From the NCBI RefSeq assembly GCF_900102055.1, contig NZ_FNBA01000005.1, positions 62,001 to 126,000 on the forward strand: DNA of 64,000 nucleotides, written 5' to 3'. The notes under the pieces are model-generated. The model ran no database searches and was not told the origin of the DNA. It was given only the letters and a program-made list of their open reading frames with translations. This stretch comes from Ulvibacter litoralis (GTDB lineage Bacteria; Bacteroidota; Bacteroidia; Flavobacteriales; Flavobacteriaceae). Each line of letters opens with the position of its first letter. Within the stretch, counting starts at the first letter, position 1. A program made the position numbers and the translations under genes. Positions 9,463 through 18,126 of the stretch are shown piece after piece.

Positions 9463-10746
9463 TTATTGTTTGTTTAAATAATCGATAGATAACTGGCTCA
9501 ATGTTTTCACACCTAGCAACATTCCTGCATCATCTATTTTGAAATCTGCGGTATGGTGTGGATAGGGAGTTGTATTTCCGGGGGTCATTCCACCTAAGAA
9601 GTAAAATAAGCCTGGCACTTCTTCTTGGAAGAAAGAAAAATCTTCACCGCCCGTAGTAGCTTTCATGGTTGAAACATTTTCTTTACCCGCAATCGCTTCA
9701 AGGGTTGGAATCATTGTTTTGGTAAGTTCTGGGTCGTTGTAAGTTACTACTGTGTTGTTTTGCCATTCTATGGTAGCACTTCCACCGTACGCTTTCGCGA
9801 TATCGGAAGCCATTTCGGTCATTCTTCGAATAATAAGAGTCCTCATTTCTGGGTCTAAAGTTCGTACGGTTCCTATTAACTCGGCGTTTTCAGGAATAAT
9901 ATTAAATCGGACACCACTTGTAATCTTCCCTACAGTGATTACAGCAGGTTCTTTTACTAAGTTAGACTCCCGACTTATAATGGTTTGGAAACCGTCAATT
10001 ATTTTTGCTGAAATTAAAATAGGATCAACGCCTGTCCAAGGTGCCGAACCATGTGTTCCTTTTCCTTTTACGTTTACCACAAAACGCTCCACGGCAGCCA
10101 TGATTCCTCCCGATTTGTATTTAATAGTTCCTACAGAAGTTCCAGAATTAATGTGCAATCCGAAAATAACATCGACGTCTGGATTTTTTAAAACACCTTC
10201 TTTTACCATTAATTTTGCGCCTCCTTCTTCTCCTGGAGGAGCCCCTTCTTCCGCAGGTTGAAAGATGAATTTGATGGTTCCTTTAATTAAGTTTTTGTGT
10301 TTTGAAAGTACTTCGGCAACACCCATAAGGATGGCAGTGTGTGTGTCGTGACCACAAGCATGCATCACGCCAGTTTCAGTACCTAGAAAGGTTGTTTTTA
10401 CGTTGCTTTTATAGGGTAAGTCATTTCGCTCAGTAACGGGTAATGCGTCTATATCGGCACGAAGCGCGACTACTTTTCCGGGTAAATCACCTTTTAAGAT
10501 TCCGACAACACCAGTAACAGCAACACCTGTTTGAACTTCTAATCCTAACGATTTTAAGTGTTTTTCAATTTTTTTGGCAGTTTTAAACTCTCGGTTAGAA
10601 AGTTCGGGATATTCATGGAAATCGTGACGCCATTCGATGATTTTGGGTTCGATGTTTTCAATATCTTTTAGAAGACTGCTGTCTAACTGTGCAAATGCTG
10701 AAATTGATAAAAAGAGTAGAGCGGAAGTGAAAAAGGGTATCTTCAT
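9463..10746 (-). CDS. M20D family amidohydrolase, exported
   Basis: A dinuclear metal-dependent hydrolase of the N-acyl amino acid/hippurate/IAA-amino acid hydrolase group, 427 residues. A signal peptide (MKIPFFTSALLFLSISAFAQ) predicts export, unusual for cytosolic relatives but common in Bacteroidota. Metal-binding motifs are visible: MHACGHDTH at about residues 126-134, QPAEEGAPPGEEGG near residue 173, and a late His in PYPHHTADF. The dimerisation lid domain lies at about residues 205-320. It probably releases amino acids from N-acyl or amide-linked peptides in the periplasm, alongside the other peptidases of this window. The divergent helicase gene begins 214 bases upstream. Confidence 0.9.
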   Translation of the reverse strand: MKIPFFTSALLFLSISAFAQLDSSLLKDIENIEPKIIEWRHDFHEYPELSNREFKTAKKIEKHLKSLGLEVQTGVAVTGVVGILKGDLPGKVVALRADIDALPVTERNDLPYKSNVKTTFLGTETGVMHACGHDTHTAILMGVAEVLSKHKNLIKGTIKFIFQPAEEGAPPGEEGGAKLMVKEGVLKNPDVDVIFGLHINSGTSVGTIKYKSGGIMAAVERFVVNVKGKGTHGSAPWTGVDPILISAKIIDGFQTIISRESNLVKEPAVITVGKITSGVRFNIIPENAELIGTVRTLDPEMRTLIIRRMTEMASDIAKAYGGSATIEWQNNTVVTYNDPELTKTMIPTLEAIAGKENVSTMKATTGGEDFSFFQEEVPGLFYFLGGMTPGNTTPYPHHTADFKIDDAGMLLGVKTLSQLSIDYLNKQ

Positions 10747-10960
10747 AGGGTTGGCTTAAAGTTCTTTTTTCTGAAGCTTCATCATTGAGACGCTATAGCT
10801 TCAGACAAAAGAAATTTTTCTAGTTAGTATATGCTAAAGATATTAATTTTCAGAAGAATTAAGGAAGAGAAGCTGTTTATAAATTCTGAAAGTTCTACTG
10901 TACCATTCTTGCTATTTTGCGTATTTTCACACTTTAGTTTCCGAAGTAAAAAGAAAGAAT

Positions 10961-13279
10961 TTGCAAGAATATTTAAAACAACTAAACGAAGCGCAACTCG
11001 CACCAGTGCTGCAAAAAGATGGCGCAATGATTGTGATTGCGGGCGCGGGATCTGGAAAAACGCGTGTACTTACGTATCGTATTGCATACTTAATGTCGCA
11101 AGGGGTAGATCCTTTTTCTATTTTGTCGTTAACATTTACCAACAAGGCCGCGCGCGAGATGAAAAAGCGTATTTCGGAAATTGTAGGGAGTAGTGAGGCC
11201 AAAAACCTATGGATGGGAACGTTTCACAGTGTCTTTGCAAAAATTCTTCGTTTTGAAGCCGATAAGCTAGGTTATCCTAATAATTTCACGATATACGATA
11301 CACAAGATTCACAAAGTGTGATTCGTTCCATTATTAAGGATATGCAACTTGATAAAGATATTTACAAGTATAAAAAGGTGTATTCGCGGATTTCTTCTTA
11401 CAAAAACAGTCTTATTACGGTAAAAGCCTACAATAGTAACCCTGAGTTGATGGAAGCCGATGCTATGGCTAAAATTCCGAGGTTGGGTGAAATATACAAA
11501 GCCTATGTAGATCGTTGTTTTAAAGCTGGTGCGATGGATTTTGATGATTTATTGCTGAAAACCAACGAACTTTTAACACGCTTTCCAGAAGTATTGGCAA
11601 AATACCAAAACAGATTTAGATATATTTTGGTAGATGAGTACCAAGATACAAATCACAGTCAGTACCTTATTGTACGTGCGTTAAGTGATAAATTTCAGAA
11701 TATTTGTGTGGTAGGAGATGATGCGCAGAGTATTTATGCTTTTCGAGGGGCGAATATTAATAATATTTTCAACTTCCAGAAAGATTATGACGATGTAAAA
11801 ACGTTCCGATTGGAGCAAAACTATCGTTCTACTAAAAACATTGTAAATGCTGCAAATAGCATTATTGAAAAAAATAAAACTCGTTTAGATAAAGTTGTTT
11901 GGACTGCAAATGATGAAGGTGCAAAAATAAAAGTAAACAGAACGATGACCGACGGTGATGAAGGTCGTTTTGTGGCAAGTACCATTTTTGAAACTAAAAT
12001 GAACGAGCAAGCACATAATGGTGAGTTTGCCATTCTATATCGTACCAATGCACAATCACGTGCGATGGAGGATGCGCTTCGGAAAAAAGACATTCCGTAT
12101 CGAATTTACGGTGGACTTAGTTTTTACCAACGGAAAGAAATAAAAGATGTCCTCTATTATTTGCGTTTAGTTCTGAATCCGAAAGATGAAGAAGCCTTAA
12201 AACGAGTAATTAATTACCCCGCCAGAGGAATAGGGAGTACAACCATTGATAAAATTGTAGTAGCGGCAAATCATTACGGTCGTTCCATGTTTGAAGTAAT
12301 TCAAAACATCGATAAAATTGACTTGAAGATTAACAGTGGTACCAAAACAAAGTTGAAAAATTTTGTCACCATGATTCAGAGTTTTCAAATTGTAAATGCC
12401 AATCAAGATGCGTTTAGTATTACGGAGCATGTTACTAAGAAAACGGGAATTTTTCAGGAATTAAAAAAAGATGGAACTCCTGAAGGTCTCGCTCGTATTG
12501 AAAACATAGAAGAGTTGCTTAACGGTATGCGCGATTTTGTGGAAGAGCAAAAAGAACTAGCAGATGCGAATGGATCGTTGGCCGAGTTTATGGAAGATGT
12601 GGCGTTAGCAACCGATTTAGATAATGAAAAGGGAGATGATGATAAGGTAGCATTGATGACCGTCCATTTGGCAAAAGGGTTGGAGTTTCCGTATGTGTTT
12701 GTTGTAGGGATGGAAGAAGACTTATTTCCTAGCGGAATGAGTATGAGTACCCGAAGCGAACTGGAAGAAGAACGGCGTTTGTTTTATGTGGCGTTAACGC
12801 GTGCCGAAAAGCAAGCATATTTAACCTATACGCAATCAAGATACCGTTGGGGAAAATTAATTGATGCAGAGCCTAGCCGATTTATCGAAGAAATAGAACC
12901 TAAATATTTAGAATACCTCACGCCAATTACCGAACACAGGTACAAGCCTTTGTTGGATGTAGATATTTTTGACGATGTAGATAAAAGTAAACTACGTTTA
13001 CGAAAGCCTGTTTCAGGATCTGCTCCTAAAGGACCTTCGCAAGAGCAACTTCGTAAACTACGTAGATTAAAACCAGTAACGAGCGATACCGATAAGAACT
13101 TTAATGCAGCCGATGCTAATTTGAATGTGGGAACCTTGGTAGAGCACGTTCGTTTTGGAAAAGGAAGAATTGCTAAAATTGAAGGCGTAGGTGCCGACAC
13201 CAAAGCAGAAATTGATTTTGAAAACGGCGGACTTAAAAAACTACTGCTTCGCTTTGCGAAGTTAAATGTGTTGGAATAG
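10961..13279 (+). CDS. UvrD/PcrA-type ATP-dependent 3'-5' DNA helicase
   Basis: A superfamily 1A helicase of 772 residues. Walker A GAGSGKT lies at about residues 28-34, Walker B DEYQDTN near 225, GDDAQSIYAFRGA follows, and the late motif MTVHLAKGLEFP is near 565. The C-terminal KOW/Tudor-like segment (VEHVRFGKGRIAKIEG, about residue 726 onward) is the RNA-polymerase-interacting region known for PcrA/UvrD. Its roles are nucleotide excision repair, mismatch repair and removal of obstacles to replication. The start is a TTG at 10961: the sequence QEYLKQLNEAQLAPVLQKDG directly after it is the expected N-terminus of flavobacterial homologues and no in-frame ATG lies nearby. A shared terminator hairpin follows at 13351. 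Confidence 0.94.
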   Translation: MQEYLKQLNEAQLAPVLQKDGAMIVIAGAGSGKTRVLTYRIAYLMSQGVDPFSILSLTFTNKAAREMKKRISEIVGSSEAKNLWMGTFHSVFAKILRFEADKLGYPNNFTIYDTQDSQSVIRSIIKDMQLDKDIYKYKKVYSRISSYKNSLITVKAYNSNPELMEADAMAKIPRLGEIYKAYVDRCFKAGAMDFDDLLLKTNELLTRFPEVLAKYQNRFRYILVDEYQDTNHSQYLIVRALSDKFQNICVVGDDAQSIYAFRGANINNIFNFQKDYDDVKTFRLEQNYRSTKNIVNAANSIIEKNKTRLDKVVWTANDEGAKIKVNRTMTDGDEGRFVASTIFETKMNEQAHNGEFAILYRTNAQSRAMEDALRKKDIPYRIYGGLSFYQRKEIKDVLYYLRLVLNPKDEEALKRVINYPARGIGSTTIDKIVVAANHYGRSMFEVIQNIDKIDLKINSGTKTKLKNFVTMIQSFQIVNANQDAFSITEHVTKKTGIFQELKKDGTPEGLARIENIEELLNGMRDFVEEQKELADANGSLAEFMEDVALATDLDNEKGDDDKVALMTVHLAKGLEFPYVFVVGMEEDLFPSGMSMSTRSELEEERRLFYVALTRAEKQAYLTYTQSRYRWGKLIDAEPSRFIEEIEPKYLEYLTPITEHRYKPLLDVDIFDDVDKSKLRLRKPVSGSAPKGPSQEQLRKLRRLKPVTSDTDKNFNAADANLNVGTLVEHVRFGKGRIAKIEGVGADTKAEIDFENGGLKKLLLRFAKLNVLE

Positions 13280-13350
13280 TTTCTTACATGTATTAGTAAT
13301 CTTTATAATCAACATCTTTTAGTATTGGAACTGTTTTAGAACTATATAAA

Positions 13351-13393
13351 AAAGAAATAGGGTCTGATATTGCTATCAAAACCCTATTTCTTA
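13351..13393. terminator. Bidirectional terminator between helicase and esterase
   Basis: GAAATAGGGT pairs with ACCCTATTTC over a loop of about 17 bases, flanked by A-rich and T-rich tracts. It lies between two convergent genes and can serve both. Confidence 0.75.
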
Positions 13394-13413
13394 AAATATA
13401 CGTTTGTGCCTTA

Positions 13414-14334
13414 TTACTGAATTGGCAGGAAGTCGTTTATAAAACCACTTAATTTTGTTTCTAACTCTACACGTTCGTTGTCTTGTATAGCTCCATGGTC
13501 TCCTTTAAATACTGTAAAACTAACAGGAACGCCTAATTCGTTAAATGTATTTTTTAAGTCTTTAGCAGTTGATAACGGAACTTTAGAATCAGCTCTATTG
13601 TAGAACATAATCGTTGGGCTGTTGTTTTCTGAAACTTGGCTAACAGGGCTTAATAAGCCTAGGTTGTCTTCAATGTTAGGGTACACATCTTGATCTACAA
13701 GAATTTGCATTAACAATTGAAAATCGGGTCTTTCAGTATATACTGGGTGGTCAAAGTTTGTTGGACCAACAATGCTACATACAAATTTCACTTCGTCTTC
13801 AGTGTCAAAAACGGAATCGTACATTAAGGCAAGGTATCCACCTGCGCTTCCGCCGATAAGTCCGAATTCTGTAGAAATATTAAAATCAAAACTATTGTAT
13901 TTTAGTGAGTTGATAACATCTCTAATGTCTAAGAATTGGTTAGGAAATGCATGACTAACACCGTATTGAGCTGTTACATAATTCATGTTAACAATGGCGT
14001 GATCGGGATGCTTTTCTTGTAAATAAGGGATGTAGTGTTCCATAGTGGCTTTATCACCATTCATCCAACTACCTCCATGAATAATAATTAATACTTTCGT
14101 TTTCGCAACAGATCTGTTACTAGGTAAATAGATGTCGTACGTTTGTTTGGGATCAATACCATAAGGTACATCTGCAAACGAAGTAGCTTCTAATGGAGCA
14201 AAAGTAGCAGCAGTAGCAGGTCTTGCAGAAGCTGTAATTGCAGTTTCTTCAACAAACTCTTCATCTTTAGCACAAGAGTTTAAAACGAATGTCGCGCATA
14301 GCAAAATTGCTATTTTTTTGTAGGTAAGTTTCAT
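13414..14334 (-). CDS. Alpha/beta hydrolase lipoprotein (esterase/lipase type)
   Basis: 306 residues. The N-terminus has a lipobox (FVLNSC, Cys about residue 21), so it is probably an outer-membrane or periplasmic lipoprotein. The hydrolase fold shows the oxyanion motif HGGSW near residue 86, the nucleophile elbow GGSAGGYLA with Ser near residue 161, a putative acid in NRADSKVP, and the catalytic His in GDHGAIQ near residue 287. This resembles the BD-FAE/carboxylesterase-like group acting on acetyl or feruloyl esters, but substrate cannot be assigned. A strong promoter match lies directly upstream at 14361-14391. Confidence 0.88.
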   Translation of the reverse strand: MKLTYKKIAILLCATFVLNSCAKDEEFVEETAITASARPATAATFAPLEATSFADVPYGIDPKQTYDIYLPSNRSVAKTKVLIIIHGGSWMNGDKATMEHYIPYLQEKHPDHAIVNMNYVTAQYGVSHAFPNQFLDIRDVINSLKYNSFDFNISTEFGLIGGSAGGYLALMYDSVFDTEDEVKFVCSIVGPTNFDHPVYTERPDFQLLMQILVDQDVYPNIEDNLGLLSPVSQVSENNSPTIMFYNRADSKVPLSTAKDLKNTFNELGVPVSFTVFKGDHGAIQDNERVELETKLSGFINDFLPIQ

Positions 14335-14360
14335 AATGTAGGTATTTAGGGGCTTGAGTA

Positions 14361-14391
14361 CAAAGATAAACTTTAATCTGGTTAAAACAAG
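14361..14391 (-). promoter_or_regulatory. Promoter of the esterase lipoprotein gene
   Basis: Read on the minus strand, TATCTTTG (14368-14361) is a perfect TAnnTTTG -7 box, and CTTG at 14391-14388 gives a -33 element with about 19 bases between. The box is 26 bases upstream of the ATG at 14334. Confidence 0.6.
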
Positions 14392-14640
14392 CGTTTTACG
14401 TATTTAATCGATAAAAAATGTGTTTAATCGTGTAAATAAGCCTTTTTTGAAATTTTAAATACATTGTAAAACCCCAAAAAGACAATAATATTCGCTTATT
14501 TTTTGTTATTATTTTGTAGGAATAATAATTTTTGAAATATATAGTGAGAATATGTGATTTTGCTATTTTTTTAAGTATTTTATTAGCTGTTTATTTTTAA
14601 TTTAGATTCATTTAAATTTAAAATCCTAAAAGCTTATAGT
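14392..14640. other. AT-rich divergent intergenic region, no gene seen
   Basis: This stretch between the esterase promoter and the YrdC gene is extremely A+T rich with many T tracts. I see no open frame, RNA gene or clear repeat. It probably holds the promoter for the gene at 14641, but I could not single out a convincing box. Confidence 0.5.
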
Positions 14641-15258
14641 ATGGCAGAATTTATTAAGATTTATGAAGAGAACCCAAATCCGAAGGAGGTTCGTAAAGTG
14701 GTGGATATCATTCGAAAAGGAGGTTTGGTAATATACCCAAGTGATACTGTTTATGCATTGGGATGCGACATTAAAAACAACAGAGCTTTAGAGCGCGTAG
14801 CTCAATTAAAAGGCGTAAAATTAGAAAAGGCAAATTTTTCGTTTGTCTGTGAAGATTTAAGCAACCTTTCAGACTATGTTAAGCAAATAGACTCTGCTAC
14901 GTTTAAGTTGTTAAAAAGGGCGTTGCCAGGTCCTTATACGTTTATTCTTCCAGGGAATAATAATTTACCTAGTGTGTTTAAAAAGAAAAAAGAAGTTGGA
15001 ATTCGAGTGCCCGATAATTCCATTGTTCAAGCAATTGTACACGAGTTAGGAAATCCGATTGTTTCGACTTCTATTCATGATGAAGATGAGGTAATTGAAT
15101 ATACTACAGATCCCGAATTAATCTTCGAAAAATGGGGACATTTAGTTGATGTCGTTGTAGATGGCGGTTATGGTGATAATGTAGCTTCTACTATTATCGA
15201 TTTAACAGGCGATGAACCCATCGTTATTCGGGAAGGAAAAGGAAGTTTAGAGATATAA
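14641..15258 (+). CDS. L-threonylcarbamoyladenylate synthase (Sua5/YciO/YrdC family)
   Basis: Makes threonylcarbamoyl-AMP from threonine, bicarbonate and ATP, the first step of t6A modification at position 37 of tRNAs reading ANN codons. At 205 residues it is a single YrdC domain without the C-terminal Sua5 domain. Family motifs are visible: GGLVIYPSDTVYALGCD (about residues 27-43), the KANFSFVCEDLS region, ALPGPYTFIL near residue 97, and VGIRVPDN near residue 118. The YciO subgroup is an alternative name because the KxxR/SxN pattern is not diagnostic here. It stands alone, divergent from the esterase, and is followed by an inverted repeat. Confidence 0.9.
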   Translation: MAEFIKIYEENPNPKEVRKVVDIIRKGGLVIYPSDTVYALGCDIKNNRALERVAQLKGVKLEKANFSFVCEDLSNLSDYVKQIDSATFKLLKRALPGPYTFILPGNNNLPSVFKKKKEVGIRVPDNSIVQAIVHELGNPIVSTSIHDEDEVIEYTTDPELIFEKWGHLVDVVVDGGYGDNVASTIIDLTGDEPIVIREGKGSLEI

Positions 15259-15310
15259 CTCTTGAAACTATTAAATAGGTTCTCTGTAACCGATAGGTTG
15301 TTATAAATGC

Positions 15311-15361
15311 CAAACTGAACGAACTAAAAGACTAATAATAGCCTGAAAGCAGTTCAGTTTG
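15311..15361. repeat. Inverted repeat resembling a dispersed flavobacterial intergenic element
   Basis: CAAACTGAAC at 15311-15320 is perfectly complementary to GTTCAGTTTG at 15352-15361. The right part, CCTGAAAGCAGTTCAG, resembles the CCTGAAACAAGTTCAGG unit seen at 32039 and its degraded copy near 33333. It lies between convergent genes and may act as a terminator although no long T run follows. Confidence 0.5.
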
Positions 15362-15390
15362 ACAATAAATTGTATTCCTAATAATTAAGA

Positions 15391-15996
15391 TTATTCTTCG
15401 GGAAAGTCCTCGTTTGCTAGTATTTCTTCCATTTGTAAAACATGGCGTTCGGTATGTGCCGACATAAAAAGAAGGATTTGATAAGCATCTACAGTACCTA
15501 ACGGCGTTTCTGCAAAATGATCTCTAAGGTTGTCTTCAGTAGTGGCAACATATTTTATGTGATCTATTCTTTTCGCTTTAAATTCGGCCACAGCAGCGTC
15601 ATGGCTTCCAAATTTTCCTGAAGGTTCGAAAGCTTCAGATGTTTTCATTTTTTTAGATCGATCTACAACCATTTCTAAAATTTGCTCGTCTGTTAATTTT
15701 ACAGCTGCTTTTTTCGAAGGGTCTGCGGGCGATTTCAAAGCTTCAGTTAACATGTTAAAGATGTTTGTTTCACTAATAGCAATGTGCTCGGTACATTCAG
15801 CAATTGACCAAGAATTTGGATCGGATTTATAATTAAGTTGCTCCTCGGATAATCCATCCAATACTTCTTCTAAATGGTCGTGTGTCGCAGTCATTTCTGT
15901 CATAGCGACCAATCGTTCTGCATCTGTTAGTCTGGTTTCCATTACAGTAAAACTTACCAACGCAAGAGCTACAAAAGGTAAAATGAGTTTTTTCAT
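15391..15996 (-). CDS. DinB-like four-helix protein with signal peptide
   Basis: 201 residues. The body is a DinB/YfiT-type four-helix bundle: THDHLEEVLDGLSEEQLNYK (about residue 39), then SWSIAECTEHIA with a metal-type His, and a third His in MSAHTERHVLQMEEI near residue 188, the usual three-His metal pattern. Members include thiol S-transferases (for example bacillithiol or mycothiol transferases), but many have no known role. An N-terminal hydrophobic stretch (LILPFVALALVSFTVM) looks like a signal peptide, so this copy is predicted to work in the periplasm. The ompA-like gene lies upstream on the same strand but is separated by a terminator. Confidence 0.82.
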   Translation of the reverse strand: MKKLILPFVALALVSFTVMETRLTDAERLVAMTEMTATHDHLEEVLDGLSEEQLNYKSDPNSWSIAECTEHIAISETNIFNMLTEALKSPADPSKKAAVKLTDEQILEMVVDRSKKMKTSEAFEPSGKFGSHDAAVAEFKAKRIDHIKYVATTEDNLRDHFAETPLGTVDAYQILLFMSAHTERHVLQMEEILANEDFPEE

Positions 15997-16106
15997 AATA
16001 ATGTATGTTTAATTTCAGGTTTTGTTTGTAACAGTCTTAATATAAGTGTTTTGTTGTTACAAAAGTATTGAATTGTGAAAAAATAAAGTGTGAGATTATT
16101 CTGCAT

Positions 16107-16136
16107 AAAAAAAACCGGCTTGTAAGCCGGTTTTTT
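16107..16136 (-). terminator. Terminator of the OmpA-type lipoprotein gene
   Basis: AAAACCGGCTT and AAGCCGGTTTT form a near-perfect palindrome with A and T tracts on both sides. It lies 33 bases past the OmpA stop on the minus strand. A second small hairpin (AAAAGTGA/TCACTTTT) lies beside it. Confidence 0.8.
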
Positions 16137-16168
16137 AAAAGTGAAATCACTTTTATATTTTTAAAAAC

Positions 16169-17029
16169 TTAGTTTCCTTCTGAAAGGTTTTTCATTTCTT
16201 TTTCAATCATGTCGTAAAACTGATCGATTTTAGGCAATACAACGATACGTGTACGTCTGTTTTTTGATCTGTTTTCAGGGGAGTCGTTTGCTACTAAAGG
16301 CACATAATCTGCACGTCCAGCTGCAATTAACTGACTTGGGTTAACTCCAAGGTCTTGCAATACTCTAATAATAGAAGTAGAACGTTTAACACTTAAATCC
16401 CAGTTGTCTTCTAATACACCACCTTTGTTGTAAGGTACATTATCTGTATGTCCTTCAACCATACATTCGAAGTCTGGTTTACCGTTCACAACTTTAGCAA
16501 CTTTAGCAAGTACTTCTCTTGCGCGTGTTGTTACGTTGTAACTTCCGCTTTTAAATAATAATTTGTCAGCAATAGAGATAAATACTACGCTTTTCTCAAC
16601 ATTGATTTCAATGTCTGGATCGTTAATACCTACTTCACGCTTAAAGCTAGTAACCAATGCAAGTGTTACACTGTCCTTCTTCGTTAATGCATCTTGTAGT
16701 CTAGAAATTTTTAAATCTTTCTCTTTTAAGCTTTCTAATGATTTTTCAAGATTCGTTGCTCCTTTAGAAGTAAGCATTGTTAAATCTTTAGAGCTTTGTA
16801 TTAGGTCTTGATTTGTTTGCTTCATATCAGCCAATCGCTCTTGTAGCGAAGTAGCTCTAGCTTCTGCAGCAGCTCTGTCTGTTAAACAGCTGTTAAGCTT
16901 TACAGTGGCTGTATTCAACAAATCTTTCGTGTTTTTGTATTGAGCTTCTAGATTTGCATACTCCTTTTTAGAAACGCAAGAAGCAAGTAAAAGACTAGAA
17001 GATACTGCAAGAATCAAAAGTTTTTTCAT
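16169..17029 (-). CDS. OmpA family lipoprotein with coiled coil
   Basis: 286 residues. The signal sequence ends in a lipobox (LLLASC, Cys about residue 17), so it is a lipoprotein. Residues about 25-140 are heptad-like and charged, typical of a coiled coil. Residues about 150-265 are an OmpA C-terminal peptidoglycan-binding domain, with LLFKSGSYNVT, VEGHTDNVPY and the closing NRRTRIVVLPK; the Asp and Arg that bind diaminopimelate in the family are present (HTD; NRRTR). The likely role is to tether outer membrane and cell wall. The upstream glycosyltransferase starts a block that continues to holA in many flavobacteria. Confidence 0.92.
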   Translation of the reverse strand: MKKLLILAVSSSLLLASCVSKKEYANLEAQYKNTKDLLNTATVKLNSCLTDRAAAEARATSLQERLADMKQTNQDLIQSSKDLTMLTSKGATNLEKSLESLKEKDLKISRLQDALTKKDSVTLALVTSFKREVGINDPDIEINVEKSVVFISIADKLLFKSGSYNVTTRAREVLAKVAKVVNGKPDFECMVEGHTDNVPYNKGGVLEDNWDLSVKRSTSIIRVLQDLGVNPSQLIAAGRADYVPLVANDSPENRSKNRRTRIVVLPKIDQFYDMIEKEMKNLSEGN

Positions 17030-17114
17030 AATAAAAAATTAGTTTTAGGTTGTTCAAAATTATTAAAAGAAAGGGAGTCTAATGTACGATTAACAATACT
17101 TTAAGTAAAAAATA

Positions 17115-18107
17115 TTAAAGATTTTTAAAAAGGTGGGTTTTACTTACAAAATAGCGCCAAACAATTGACTTTACACGATAATACTTAAATGAAGAAGCCT
17201 CGTATTTCCTTTTTTTTACAAATTTAGGAAGCAATCTGTAAAAACTAAAATGCGCTTTCAAAATAGCAAGTACATGGGCAGGTTTTCCTTGTACTAAAAA
17301 TTGGATGGCAGCAAATGCATCTAGTACCAACCGAATACATACAATACCCCAAACCTGTAAACCTTTTACATTTTTAACAAGTAACAGCAAGGTATTTCTA
17401 AAGTTGTAAAACGTCTTTTTAGGATTTATAGTCTTTAATGTTGCTCCGCCCACGTGATACACTGTTGAGGCGCCTACATATTTTATTATACCGCCTTTTG
17501 CTTGCATACGCCAACACAGATCAATTTCTTCTTGATGTGCAAAAAAATCTTCATCAAATCCATTGACTTCAGTAAAAGCGTCTCTTCGAACAAATAAACA
17601 AGCGCCCGTTGCCCAAAGTATGTTTACGGTATCATTGTACTGACCTTCATCTTTTTCCACCGTTTCAAAAATACGTCCGCGGCAAAAAGGATAGCCAAAC
17701 ATATCTACGAAACCACCTGCAGCTCCCGCATATTCAAAATAGGCTTTATTTTTATAATCTAAAATTTTAGGTTGTGCAGCAACAAGGGTTGTGTCTTTTT
17801 TGAATTCTGAAAGGAGAGGAGGTATCCAATTTTCAGTCACTTCAACATCGCTATTTAAAAGAATAAATACATCTTCAGAAAGCTCTTTAAGGGCATCATT
17901 ATAGCCTTTCGCATATCCGCCATTTATTGTATTCTGAATTATTTTTACTTGCGGAAAGTTTTCAGAAAGAAAAGCTACCGAGTCATCTGTAGAAGCATTA
18001 TCGGCTACATAGATGGTGGCTTCAGGAGAGTAACGCACCACGGAAGGCAAAAACTGCGATAACAATTTTTTACCATTCCAATTAAGTATAACAACGGCTA
18101 CATTCAT
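17115..18107 (-). CDS. Family 2 glycosyltransferase
   Basis: 330 residues from the ATG at 18107 (a TTG three codons upstream is less likely because NVAVVILNWNG is the usual N-terminus). GT2 features are VILNWNGKKLL, the nucleotide-sugar site DNASTDDS, the DxD-type motif LLNSDVEV near residue 93, and an acceptor-site FFAHQEEIDLCWRMQAKGG near residue 195. It resembles the rhamnosyl/dTDP-sugar transferase branch. A hydrophobic segment near residue 250 may associate with the membrane. The gene is 19 bases downstream of the HsdR_N gene and probably co-transcribed with it; the acceptor molecule is unknown. Confidence 0.92.
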   Translation of the reverse strand: MNVAVVILNWNGKKLLSQFLPSVVRYSPEATIYVADNASTDDSVAFLSENFPQVKIIQNTINGGYAKGYNDALKELSEDVFILLNSDVEVTENWIPPLLSEFKKDTTLVAAQPKILDYKNKAYFEYAGAAGGFVDMFGYPFCRGRIFETVEKDEGQYNDTVNILWATGACLFVRRDAFTEVNGFDEDFFAHQEEIDLCWRMQAKGGIIKYVGASTVYHVGGATLKTINPKKTFYNFRNTLLLLVKNVKGLQVWGIVCIRLVLDAFAAIQFLVQGKPAHVLAILKAHFSFYRLLPKFVKKRKYEASSFKYYRVKSIVWRYFVSKTHLFKNL

Positions 18108-18126
18108 TGGATGCAAAGTAACGAGT

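Noticed and set aside
10747-10960. Possible small gene upstream of the helicase (frame from 10831)
   Set aside because: The frame runs into the helicase gene in another phase and encodes no recognisable protein; the intergenic part is AT-rich.
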